Origin: Rhodopila globiformis
GTDB lineage: Bacteria > Pseudomonadota > Alphaproteobacteria > Acetobacterales > Acetobacteraceae
Assembly (NCBI RefSeq): GCF_002937115.1
Contig: NZ_NHRY01000136.1
Span: forward strand, 1-56,344
Length of the DNA stretch: 56,344 nt
Direction: 5' to 3'
The stretch's first letter is position 1; each line of letters begins with the position of its first letter. Shown here one piece after another: positions 36,801-43,796 of the stretch. A program made the position numbers and the translations under genes. The notes beneath the pieces were generated by a model. That model saw only the letters and a program-made list of their open reading frames with translations, made no database searches and had not been told where the DNA came from.

Positions 36801-36927
36801 TGGTTTCCTGGTCGGCACGGCGGTGACGCTGATCTTTCTGCCAGCGCTCTATGCCGCGTGGTTCCGGATCAAGGAGCCGCCGGCGGACGTCGTCGCCGCG
36901 GCACCCGCACTGGGCGCCGAGCGATGA
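33856..36927 (+). CDS. RND family efflux pump inner-membrane subunit
   Basis: A 1023-residue pump of the AcrB/HAE1 superfamily. Features: cytoplasmic start MGFNISKWALEHRSFV, TM4 proton-relay acids in LGLLVDDAMTTIDVM (near residue 402), and the TM10-11 repeat unit GILALIGMIARNGVILVDQIE followed by FRPIMLTAISTVLGLIPIA. Two large periplasmic loops follow TM1 and TM7. Start is GTG at 33856. Its stop overlaps the mnhE-like start (ATGA), so pump and antiporter genes appear to be one operon. Substrate cannot be read from the sequence. Confidence 0.9.
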   Translation: MGFNISKWALEHRSFVVYLMIASMLAGLVSFRSLGRDEDPAFVIKTMVVQAAWPGATINDTLQQVTERLERALQETPHLDFLRSYTQPGRTTIFVNLKGATPASEVPDAWYHVRKNIADMRHTLPAGVVGPGFNDEFGDTFGIIYGFTADGFTHRELRDYVDSVRSKLLLVPDVSKVEMLGAQDERVFVEFSMQRLAGLGIDRSALIAALQAQNIVSPAGVIQTGNEQLLLRVTGAFESEEDLRNINFVANGRMIRLRDIADVRRGFADPPKPLFRVNGKPAIGLAISMREGGDVLALGRNVEKAIHDITADLPLGINPILVADQPHVVEHAISDFTTSLWQAIAIIMAVSFVSLGARAGLVVAISIPLTLAIVFPIMQLAGIDLQRISLGALIIALGLLVDDAMTTIDVMTTRLAAGDSKEQSAAYAYTTVAIPMLTGSFVTAAGFIPIGFARSSAGEYTFSIFVVVGVSLIVSWIVAVLFAPLLGVWLLKRPKPTDKPSRILTGFRGTVVGALRRRWLTIGVTAGCLAVALALSPLIPRQFFPPSDRPELLVDLRLPQNASIFATDDAATRLSKVLAKDPDVASWSTYVGRGAIRFYLPLAVELPNDFFTQTVVIAKDVAARKRLQARLEEVLANQFPSAISRVSPLGLGPPVGWPIQYRVSGPDITQVRDIALRLAGVVSGDPDATHVNFDWMEPARRVRIKIDQDQARLLGLSSQALAAVLQSVVTGTTVTQLRDGIYLVDVVARATDEQRVSLETLRNVQLPLPNGRTVPLSQLASFDFDQEYPLIWRRDRVPTLTVQADVAPGTLPETVVGNLAPAVQALSAGLPVPYRIEVGGTVEESANSQASVKAVVPLMLLVMITFLMMQLQRFSLLALVLIIVPMAMTGVVAALLLFQQPLGFVAILGILALIGMIARNGVILVDQIETERAEGKAPWDAVIDASVSRFRPIMLTAISTVLGLIPIAATIFWGPMAFAIMGGFLVGTAVTLIFLPALYAAWFRIKEPPADVVAAAPALGAER

Positions 36928-37403
36928 CCGTGCCGGCGATCCTGCGGCGGGGGGCGGGCTTCCTGGCGCTGTGGCTGGTGCTGGCGGGGCTGAACCCGGG
37001 CGACCTTCCCGCCGCGATCGTCGCCGTTGTCGCCGCGACCTGGGTCAGCCTGCGCCTGTTGCCGCCGGGCGACCGCATCATCTCACTGCCGGGCCTCGGG
37101 GCCCTCGCCGTGCGCTTTCCGCGCCAGTCGCTGGAGGCGGGGATCGATGTGGCGCGCCGCGCCTTCGCGCCGGACTTGCCGTTGAACGTCGGCACCGTTG
37201 GCTACACGCCGCGCCTGCCAGCGGGGCCGGCGCGCGACGCCTTCCTGGCTTATGCCAGCCTGATGCCGGGCACGGTTCCGGTCAGCGTGAATGGCGGCGT
37301 AACGATCATGATCCACTGCCTCGATACGCGACAGGCGGTCGTGCAGCAGATGGCGAACGACGAAGCCCGCTTCATCCGCATGCTGGGCGGCGCCGATGCC
37401 TGA
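36924..37403 (+). CDS. mnhE: Mrp-type cation/proton antiporter subunit E
   Basis: A 159-residue MnhE/MrpE subunit: two N-terminal hydrophobic segments and a cytoplasmic domain with PRFPRQSLEAGIDVARRAF-like sequence, LMPGTVPVSV, and IHCLDTR. The ATG at 36924 overlaps the RND gene stop. Subunit E helps assemble the Na+/H+ (or other cation) antiporter complex encoded by the next six genes. Confidence 0.85.
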   Translation: MTVPAILRRGAGFLALWLVLAGLNPGDLPAAIVAVVAATWVSLRLLPPGDRIISLPGLGALAVRFPRQSLEAGIDVARRAFAPDLPLNVGTVGYTPRLPAGPARDAFLAYASLMPGTVPVSVNGGVTIMIHCLDTRQAVVQQMANDEARFIRMLGGADA

Positions 37404-37650
37404 GTTCCTGCTGCTCGCCGCCACCGTCATCCTGCTGATGGTGGCCGTCGGCCTGGTCCGCATCCTGCGCGGACCGGCGGACGTGGACCGGTTGATGGCG
37501 GTGCAACTGCTGGGCACCGGCGGCATCGCCGCCCTGCTGCTGCTGGGCATTGCGACGTCATTGCCGGGCGCGGTGGATGTCGCGCTGGTCCTGGCGCTGC
37601 TGGCGGCGTTCGCGGCCGTGATCTTCGTGACCAGCCTGGATTCGCCATGA
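37396..37650 (+). CDS. mnhF: Mrp-type antiporter subunit F
   Basis: An 84-residue, three-helix MnhF subunit with LVRILRGPADVDRLMAVQL, the family hallmark. Overlaps mnhE by 8 bases and mnhG by 4. Confidence 0.88.
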   Translation: MPEFLLLAATVILLMVAVGLVRILRGPADVDRLMAVQLLGTGGIAALLLLGIATSLPGAVDVALVLALLAAFAAVIFVTSLDSP

Positions 37651-37940
37651 TGCTGCTCGGGGACATCGCCACCGGTCTGCTGGTGTCGGCGGGCGTCGTG
37701 TTCTTCCTGGCCGGGACTGTCGGGCTGCTGCGGTTTCCGGATTCGATGACGCGCCTGCACGCGCTGACGAAGGCCGACAGCCTGGGCCTCGGGCTGGTCG
37801 TGCTGGGCCTGTTGCCGCAGGCGGCCAGCGTGCTGGAGGCGCTGAAGCTGGTTGCGGTCTGGCTGCTGACGCAGCTTGCGGGGGCGACGGTGACGCAGCT
37901 TGTGGCGCGGGCGATCTGGCGCGGGGGCGGACGGTCATGA
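37647..37940 (+). CDS. mnhG: Mrp-type antiporter subunit G
   Basis: A 97-residue MnhG subunit: three hydrophobic segments with GTVGLLRFPDSMTRLHALTK, the conserved MnhG motif. Four-base overlaps on both sides. Confidence 0.88.
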   Translation: MMLLGDIATGLLVSAGVVFFLAGTVGLLRFPDSMTRLHALTKADSLGLGLVVLGLLPQAASVLEALKLVAVWLLTQLAGATVTQLVARAIWRGGGRS

Positions 37941-39046
37941 GCCTGGCGCTGCTCGCGGACGGCGCCCTGGTCCTGCTGGTCCTCGGCCTGGCGTTCTGGG
38001 TCAACGCGGCGGCTAGCGGGTTTGCCGCGGTCGTCGGCTACGTCGCGTTCGGTTTGCTGCTGGCGCTGGCCTGGATGCGCCTTGCCGCCGGCGACGTGGC
38101 GTTGACCGAGGCCGCCGTCGGCAGTGGCGCCACCGGCGCGGTGCTCGTCGCGGCGGCCATGCGGCTGCGCGCGGCGGCCGATCCCCCACCGTCATGGCCG
38201 GGCGTGTCCCGGCCATCCACCCCCAACCGTCGAAGCGCGGATGGCCGGGACACGCCCGGCCATGACGGCGGGGGAGACGACCTTGCTCCGCCCGCCCCTT
38301 ATTCTGATAGCCACCGGGACGTGCCCGGCCATGACGAAGGGGGCAAGCCCGGCCTGTCCCTGCGCCTGGCCGCCCTGGTCCTGTCGGGCCTGGTGACAGC
38401 CGGCCTGGCGGGGTTGGTGCTCTGGACCGCCGGCCCCGCGCCCAGCCTGGCCGAGGCAGCCACGCGGCATCTGCCCGGGCTGGGCATGGGCAACGCCGTG
38501 ACCGGTGTGCTGATCGCTTACCGGGCGCTGGATACGCTGCTGGAGAAAGTGGTGCTGCTGCTGGCTTTGGGCGGCGTCTGGTCGCTGACTCGCGACAGGG
38601 TCTGGGGCGGCCGCCCGTTCCCGCGCGCAATTCCAGCCGGCAACGGCGCGCTGATCCTGCTGGCCCGGCTGTTGCCGCCGATCGGCATTGTCGTCGCGGT
38701 CTATGTCCTTTGGGTTGGCGCCACCGATCCGGGCGGCGCGTTCCAGGGTGGCGCGATCCTGACGGCCATGTGGATCCTGGTCATGCTCGCCGGCCTGCGT
38801 GACGCCCCGCCGATCGGCAGTCGCCGGCTCAGGCTGGCCGTTGCCGCCGGGCCGGCTGCGTTCCTGGCCGTGGGGCTTGCGGGCTTTGTCCTGCCAACCG
38901 GCTTCCTGTCCTACCCCGAGAGCATCGCGAAACCACTCATCATCGCCGTCGAGGCGGTATTGACGCTGTCGATCGCGCTGATCCTCGGCCTGCTGGTTGC
39001 CGGCCCCGCGGAGCGGCCGCCCGACCCCGCGGAGCGGCTGAGATGA
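37937..39046 (+). CDS. Fused MbhD/MbhE (MrpA C-terminal) and MnhB subunit with an inserted repeat
   Basis: A 369-residue protein joining three antiporter pieces. Residues 1-80 are an MbhD-like domain (AGDVALTEAAVGSGATGAVL), residues about 145-215 an MbhE-like segment (GNAVTGVLIAYRALDTLLEK), and residues 230-358 MnhB (GGAFQGGAILTAMWILVML). MbhD and MbhE correspond to the C-terminal end of MrpA in seven-subunit Mrp complexes. Between the first two, residues about 83-137 are a hydrophilic stretch rich in P, G, D and R that is encoded by a palindromic repeat (38189-38268) and a further half unit; it keeps the frame open and has no membrane character. Start and stop overlap neighbours by 4 bases. 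Confidence 0.82.
   Translation: MSLALLADGALVLLVLGLAFWVNAAASGFAAVVGYVAFGLLLALAWMRLAAGDVALTEAAVGSGATGAVLVAAAMRLRAAADPPPSWPGVSRPSTPNRRSADGRDTPGHDGGGDDLAPPAPYSDSHRDVPGHDEGGKPGLSLRLAALVLSGLVTAGLAGLVLWTAGPAPSLAEAATRHLPGLGMGNAVTGVLIAYRALDTLLEKVVLLLALGGVWSLTRDRVWGGRPFPRAIPAGNGALILLARLLPPIGIVVAVYVLWVGATDPGGAFQGGAILTAMWILVMLAGLRDAPPIGSRRLRLAVAAGPAAFLAVGLAGFVLPTGFLSYPESIAKPLIIAVEAVLTLSIALILGLLVAGPAERPPDPAERLR
38189..38268. repeat. 80-base palindromic (REP-like) element inside a coding region
   Basis: Arms 38189-38218 and 38239-38268 are exact 30-bp reverse complements, beginning CCGTCATGGCCGGGCGTGTC, with a 20-base middle. The arms match the intergenic element at 32343-32422. Here the element lies inside an antiporter subunit gene and is read in frame. 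Confidence 0.9.
38314..38336. repeat. Partial palindrome arm inside the same gene
   Basis: CCGGGACGTGCCCGGCCATG and the following ACG repeat the right arm of the element 45 bases upstream with one change, so the insertion was either compound or two successive events. Confidence 0.7.
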
Positions 39047-39366
39047 CCCCGGCGACGCTCTACGGCCTGTGCAGTGCCGTGCTCGTCGGCGCCGGGCTGT
39101 ACGGCATGCTGGTCAACCCACAGCCGCTGCGGAAGATCCTGTCGCTGAACCTGCTGGGCAGCGGCACGTTCCTGCTGTTCGGCGTGATCGCCCGGCGCGG
39201 CGCGGCCGCCGGCCTGGGGGGGGATCCGGTCCCGCAGGCGATGGTGATCACCGGCATCGTCGTCGCCTTCTCGGCCACCGCGCTCGCCGTCGCGCTGCTG
39301 CTGCGCGTGTTCCAGGAGACCGGCCGCCCGACGCTGGACCAGCCGGCGCCGAAGGACGGCGGATGA
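39043..39366 (+). CDS. mnhC: Mrp-type antiporter subunit C (NuoK-like)
   Basis: A 107-residue, three-helix NuoK/MnhC-type subunit. It has GLYGMLVNPQPLRKILSLNL and PVPQAMVITGIVVAFSATA, both family hallmarks. Overlaps with neighbours by 4 bases each. Confidence 0.88.
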   Translation: MTPATLYGLCSAVLVGAGLYGMLVNPQPLRKILSLNLLGSGTFLLFGVIARRGAAAGLGGDPVPQAMVITGIVVAFSATALAVALLLRVFQETGRPTLDQPAPKDGG

Positions 39367-40847
39367 TCGCCGCACCGGCCCTGCTGGTGCTGGCGATCAT
39401 GGCTCCGGCGACGGGCGTTGTGCTGGCGTTCGCGTTCGGCGGCAGGGCGGCGGAGTGGATCGCCATTGCCACGACCGTGGCCGGGGCCGCCATTGCCGCG
39501 GGCATTGCCGCTACCCTGTGGAGCACCGGCCTGCCGCTGCGCTATGTCATCGGCGACTGGGCGCCGCCGCTGGGCATCGCGCTCCGGGCCGACGGGCTGT
39601 CGGCGATCATGCTGCTGACCAGCGCCGTGGTGATGGGCGCGGTCGTCCTGTTCGCCCGCGAGACCTTCGCGCAGCGTCCCGGCGCGCCCGAGACGCGGAC
39701 GCCGCTGATATTCTGGACGATGCTGATGGGCGTCTGGGCCGGCCTGAACGCCGTCTGGCTCGCCGGCGACCTGTTCACCCTCTACGTCGCCCTGGAACTG
39801 CTGACGTTCAGCGCGGTGCCGCTGGTTTCGCTGGAGGGCAAGCCCGAGACGCTGGTGGCGGCCCTGCGCTACATGCTGTTCGCGCTCGTCGGCTCGGTGC
39901 TGTACCTGCTGGGCTGCGCGCTGCTCTACGGCGGCTATGGCACGTTGGATCTGGAACTGCTGGCGCATGCGGTGCGGGCGGAGCCGGTCACCGTCCTTGC
40001 GGCGGCGCTGATGACGGCGGGACTCGCGGCCAAGACGGCGCTGTTCCCGCTGCACCTGTGGCTGCCGCCCGCCCATGCCGGCGCGCCGGCCGCGGCGAGC
40101 GCGCTGCTGTCGGCGCTGGTGGTCAAGGGATCGTTCATCCTGATCGTGCGGCTGTGGTTCGACGCCTTGCCCGGCGTCGCCGGCGCCGGCGCGGCGACCT
40201 TGCTGGCCGCGATGGGCGCCGCGGCGATCATCTGCGGCAGCATCGTCGCGCTGCGGCAGGCCCGGCTGAAGCTGATGATCGCCTATTCGACGGTCGCGCA
40301 GATCGGCTACCTGTTCTTCCTGTTCCCCCTGGCCGGCGCGGCCGGGCACTGGAGCCGCATCGCCTGGACTGGCGGGATGATGCAACTGGTCGCGCACGCC
40401 GTCGCCAAGGCCGCGATGTTCCTGGCCGCGGGCCTGATTGGCGAGGCGCTCGGCCACGACCGGATTGCCGGCTTTGCCGGGCTGGGCCGGGCGTTGCCCG
40501 TGGTGATGCTGGCCTTCGGGCTGGCGGGCATGTCGCTGATGGGGTTGCCGCCGAGCGGCGGCTTCGTGGCGAAGGCCATGCTGCTGACCGCGTCGGTGGG
40601 CGAGGGGCAGTGGTGGTGGGCGGTGGTCATCCTCATCGGCGGCCTGCTTGCCGCCGGATACACGTTCCGCGTGCTGGCGCCGGCGCTGGCGGGCGGGCCG
40701 GTCCCGCTGGTCGCCCCCATTCCGCGGTCGCGGCAGGCGATCGTGCTGGGGCTTGCCGTCTGCGCGCTGCTGCTGGGCCTGGTGCCGCTGCGCCCGTCGC
40801 AGTTGCTGGAGGTCGGCCGGCCGGTCGCCATGGCGGTGAGCCGATGA
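39363..40847 (+). CDS. mnhD: Mrp-type antiporter proton-channel subunit D
   Basis: A 494-residue NuoM/N-type membrane subunit with about 13-14 hydrophobic segments. Conserved parts: a Glu in YVALELLTFSAVPLV, Lys in GLAAKTALFPLHLWLPPAHA, and Lys in LSALVVKGSF, the residues that form the proton path in this family. The frame is open far upstream through mnhC, but the ATG at 39363, overlapping the mnhC stop, gives family length. Confidence 0.87.
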   Translation: MIAAPALLVLAIMAPATGVVLAFAFGGRAAEWIAIATTVAGAAIAAGIAATLWSTGLPLRYVIGDWAPPLGIALRADGLSAIMLLTSAVVMGAVVLFARETFAQRPGAPETRTPLIFWTMLMGVWAGLNAVWLAGDLFTLYVALELLTFSAVPLVSLEGKPETLVAALRYMLFALVGSVLYLLGCALLYGGYGTLDLELLAHAVRAEPVTVLAAALMTAGLAAKTALFPLHLWLPPAHAGAPAAASALLSALVVKGSFILIVRLWFDALPGVAGAGAATLLAAMGAAAIICGSIVALRQARLKLMIAYSTVAQIGYLFFLFPLAGAAGHWSRIAWTGGMMQLVAHAVAKAAMFLAAGLIGEALGHDRIAGFAGLGRALPVVMLAFGLAGMSLMGLPPSGGFVAKAMLLTASVGEGQWWWAVVILIGGLLAAGYTFRVLAPALAGGPVPLVAPIPRSRQAIVLGLAVCALLLGLVPLRPSQLLEVGRPVAMAVSR

Positions 40848-42466
40848 TCTGGCTCGGCGCGACCGTCGGGGTGCCGCTGGCGATGCTGCTGGCCTGCGTC
40901 TTGCCCGGTGTCAGGTATCGGATGACGAACTGGCTGGCGCTTGCCGCCGTGCCGGGCCTAGGCGCCGCCCTGTTCGCATCCGGTGCCTCGCTGGATCTTC
41001 CGCCGCTGCTGCTGCGCCTGCGGCTCAGCCTGGATGGGCCGGGCGCGCTTCTGCTCGGGGCGGCCGCGCTGCTGTGGATCGCCGGCGGCGTCTATGCCGC
41101 TGCCTGGCTGCGCGGTGATGCGCGGCGTGGCCGGATCGCCGTGTGGTGGCTGCTGACCCTGGCCGGCAGCCTGGGGGTGTTTATTGCGGCGGACCTGGTG
41201 AGCTTCTACCTGCTGTTCTCCATGGTCAGCCTTGCCGCCTATGGGCTGGTGATCGAGGGCGCGACGCCGGATGCGCTGCGGGTCGGGCTGATCTACGTGG
41301 CGTTGGCGATATTCGGCGAGGCGCTTCTGCTGATGGGCTTTGTCATGCTGGCGGTGTCCGCGCCGGATGGCGCCTCCCTGATCCGGGACGTGGTCGCGGC
41401 GCTGCCGGCTTCGCCGCGGAGCAATGCCATCCTGACGCTGATCATCCTGGGATTTGGCGTGAAGCTCGGGATGGTGCCGTTCCATGTCTGGATGCCGATC
41501 ACGTACCGCACCGCGCCGGTCCCGGCGGCGGCGGTGCTGAGTGGCGCCGCGGTCAAAGCCGGCGTGATCGGGCTGATACGGTTCCTGCCGTCTGGGGTTG
41601 CGCTGCCGGGGTGGGGACAGGTTCTTGTCGTGCTTGGGTTCATCTCTGCCTTCTATGGCGTGCTGGCCGGTGTCAGGCAGAGCGACCCGCGGACGGTGCT
41701 GGCCTTCTCCAGCGTCAGCCAGATGGGCGTCGTCATCGCCGTGTTCGGCATGGGACTGATTGCCGGCGACACCGGCGTCGCCCTGGCCGCGGCGTTCTAC
41801 GGCGTGCATCACACGCTGGTGAAGGGTGGCCTGTTCCTGGGTGTCGGCCTGGCGCCGCTGGCTGGCGCGTGGCGAAACCGGCTGGTGCTGGTCCCGGCGG
41901 CGATCATGGCGCTTGGGATGGCCGGCCTGCCGCTGACCGGCGGCTTCCTGGCGAAGCTGGCGATCAAGCCGGTCCTGGGCGACGGACTGGCGGGGCTGCT
42001 GGGCACAGTGTCCTCGGCGGCCACGGCCTTGCTGATGACGCACTTCCTGTTTCGTGTCGCGGCACTGCCCAAGGCCGCGCCGGCGCCGCCGCCAGGCCGT
42101 GACCTGCGCTGGCCATGGCTGGCGGTCGCCGTTGCGTCGGTGCTGGTGCCCTGGGGACTCTATCCGGCGGTCCTGGGTGGATCGGTGACCTATGCGCTGT
42201 CGGCTTCCTCGCTGTGGCGTTCGCTCTGGCCGGTGCTGGTGGGGGGTGGCCTCGGATTTGCGATGCAGCGCTGGGGTGGGAGCGTCATTCTGGTACGCGA
42301 CAGTAACGTCATCGTGCCGGTTTCGGCGCGCGTCGATCGCATCATGATCGGCCTGGGCATTGCGGTCGAGCGCTTCGACATTGTGCTGCGGGAATGGCCG
42401 GTGGCCATGCTGTCGCTGATTGCCATGGCCGTGGCTTTGGCTGTGCTGATGCTGGCGCCGATCTGA
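40844..42466 (+). CDS. Second proton-channel (NuoL/M/N or HyfB-like) subunit
   Basis: A 540-residue relative of MnhD/HyfB. It keeps the Lys in GFGVKLGMVPFHVWMP and in SGAAVKAGV, but where the family has PEAH or PAAHA after that tryptophan it reads PITYRTAP, so the usual His is missing. The Glu of the YxxxE motif lies in SMVSLAAYGLVIEG. It ends with a C-terminal helix and a short hydrophobic tail. It overlaps mnhD by four bases. It may stand in for the N-terminal channel half of MrpA, which is otherwise absent from the operon. Confidence 0.8.
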   Translation: MIWLGATVGVPLAMLLACVLPGVRYRMTNWLALAAVPGLGAALFASGASLDLPPLLLRLRLSLDGPGALLLGAAALLWIAGGVYAAAWLRGDARRGRIAVWWLLTLAGSLGVFIAADLVSFYLLFSMVSLAAYGLVIEGATPDALRVGLIYVALAIFGEALLLMGFVMLAVSAPDGASLIRDVVAALPASPRSNAILTLIILGFGVKLGMVPFHVWMPITYRTAPVPAAAVLSGAAVKAGVIGLIRFLPSGVALPGWGQVLVVLGFISAFYGVLAGVRQSDPRTVLAFSSVSQMGVVIAVFGMGLIAGDTGVALAAAFYGVHHTLVKGGLFLGVGLAPLAGAWRNRLVLVPAAIMALGMAGLPLTGGFLAKLAIKPVLGDGLAGLLGTVSSAATALLMTHFLFRVAALPKAAPAPPPGRDLRWPWLAVAVASVLVPWGLYPAVLGGSVTYALSASSLWRSLWPVLVGGGLGFAMQRWGGSVILVRDSNVIVPVSARVDRIMIGLGIAVERFDIVLREWPVAMLSLIAMAVALAVLMLAPI

Positions 42467-42682
42467 CGCCATGCGACTGACAGAATTGCCGTAAAAGCGC
42501 GTGTCCAGTTCATAATTCACGACAGTTAAACATTGCGGTAGGTGGCCAAATTGGAACGCAAGGCATTACGCTGAGATTCCGCGCACATCCGGGCACAACC
42601 GAACATTGCTATCTTTTTAGTCTCCACCGACCGGTCATTCGGCGGCTTTGACAAACATGTGTCGTGCTCAATGGAGACGAAA

Positions 42683-43018
42683 ATGATCAAACAATTCCGC
42701 AGCAAGACTGTTTTTGCCGTCGCTCTCATGGCGATCGCTACTCCGGCCGCCTATGCGCAGGTGGCGAGTACAATCGAACAGGCGGAGCTTGCCGGACTGT
42801 CCGCTGAGAAGCGTGCCGAGGTTCAGGCACGCGCGGTCAAGGGCAACACCGTAACCGAGGTACTGACGACGATGCTGCTGAACGGCATCAAGCTCAAGCA
42901 CCCGGCCAGCCGGATCGTTGCGATGGACTTCGGACGTGGCATCGCCGTGGTGCAGCTTGCCGATGGCAAAATGACCGCCGTGAACTTCGATCCCCATACG
43001 CTGGTCATCAAGAGCTGA
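42683..43018 (+). CDS. Small secreted protein of unknown function
   Basis: A 111-residue protein with a clean Sec signal peptide (KTVFAVALMAIATPAAYAQ, cleavage after AYA). The mature part of about 85 residues has a helical first half (AELAGLSAEKRAEVQARAV) and a beta-like end (RIVAMDFGRGIAVVQLADGK). Not recognised. ATG at 42683 has GGAGACGAA just upstream; earlier in-frame ATGs are less well placed. It lies in the gap after the antiporter operon with its own region of 216 bases upstream. Confidence 0.7.
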   Translation: MIKQFRSKTVFAVALMAIATPAAYAQVASTIEQAELAGLSAEKRAEVQARAVKGNTVTEVLTTMLLNGIKLKHPASRIVAMDFGRGIAVVQLADGKMTAVNFDPHTLVIKS

Positions 43019-43097
43019 TCAAGGCCGTTGTACCGCGGGACGGGCTGCCGGCGCGCCTCGCGGTGCAAAGATATTCAAGACGTTATGGGAGGATGCC

Positions 43098-43616
43098 ATG
43101 TCGGATTTGCTGGTAATCGAGTATCCGACCGAGGAGAAGGCCGAAGAGATCCGCCAGAAGCTACTAAACATGCAGAATGAATACCTCATCGAGCTTGGTG
43201 ACGCAGTTATAGTAACGAAGTGCCCCGAGGGCCATGTCAGGCTGAACCAGCTTTACAATCCGGTGAAGGCAGGCGCGGCTTCAGGCATGTTCTGGGGCAC
43301 CCTGGTCGGCTTGCTGTTCATGATGCCGCTGGCTGGTGCCGCCGTTGGCGCCGCTTCAGGTGCCATCAGTGGCAGGATGACGGATGTTGGGATCAACAAC
43401 AATTTCATGAAGGAGGCAGGGACCGCCCTGCAATCCGGCAATGCCGCGCTTTTCCTGCTGATCCGCAAGATGACCACTGACAAGGTAGCGGCCGCACTGG
43501 CCGGAAGCGGCGGCAGAATCATGCGCAGTTCGTTCGACGAAACAAAAGAAAATTCCCTGCAAGCGGCGTTTCAGGGATTGCAGCAGGCGACATCACAGGC
43601 ATCTGCGCCTGCCTGA
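43098..43616 (+). CDS. DUF1269 family membrane protein
   Basis: A 172-residue protein of the DUF1269 family. The N-terminal LLVIEYPTEEKAEEI segment is followed by a glycine-rich membrane segment (GAASGMFWGTLVGLLFM, GAAVGAASGAISG) and a C-terminal domain with the pattern SGNAALFLLIRK and MRSSFDE. Function of the family is not known; it is often induced by stress. GGAGG five bases before the ATG at 43098. Confidence 0.85.
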   Translation: MSDLLVIEYPTEEKAEEIRQKLLNMQNEYLIELGDAVIVTKCPEGHVRLNQLYNPVKAGAASGMFWGTLVGLLFMMPLAGAAVGAASGAISGRMTDVGINNNFMKEAGTALQSGNAALFLLIRKMTTDKVAAALAGSGGRIMRSSFDETKENSLQAAFQGLQQATSQASAPA

Positions 43617-43670
43617 TCCGGTTCCTTTGGCGAAGGCGGGTGGGAGCAAGCGCCGCCGGGGAGAGATCGT

Positions 43671-43683
43671 AATGATATTCATT
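43671..43683. promoter_or_regulatory. Fur-box-like palindrome before the AraC gene
   Basis: AATGATATTCATT differs from the core of the Fur box (AATGATAATCATT) at one position and is immediately upstream of a promoter-like pair. The match over the full 19-base consensus is 13 positions. The nearby T-run (43687-43694) could also make this a weak terminator for the gene at 43098. Confidence 0.35.
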
Positions 43684-43692
43684 CAATTTTTT

Positions 43693-43722
43693 TTGATCTT
43701 TGCCCCGTAATTGATCTATCAT
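43693..43722 (+). promoter_or_regulatory. Candidate sigma-70 promoter for the AraC-type gene
   Basis: TTGATC (43693-43698) and TATCAT (43717-43722) are separated by 18 bases, in a locally AT-rich stretch, 75 bases before the gene. Confidence 0.4.
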
Positions 43723-43750
43723 AAGCGGTCTGCCTTATCCATTAGTATTC

Positions 43751-43759
43751 AAGGAGGTG
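43751..43759 (+). promoter_or_regulatory. Strong Shine-Dalgarno sequence not matched to the AraC start
   Basis: AAGGAGGTG is a near-perfect ribosome site but lies 38 bases from the ATG at 43797, with no in-frame ATG, GTG or TTG in between. An ATT at 43765 at ideal spacing opens a 31-codon frame that overlaps the AraC gene and stops at 43858-43860. Confidence 0.4.
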
Positions 43760-43796
43760 TTCTCATTCGTTTTTCGTTGAACTCGCCAAAATCGCC

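Noticed and set aside
40958-42520. 520-codon minus-strand frame opposite the second antiporter channel gene
   Set aside because: Q/H/R-rich antisense frame with no recognisable family.
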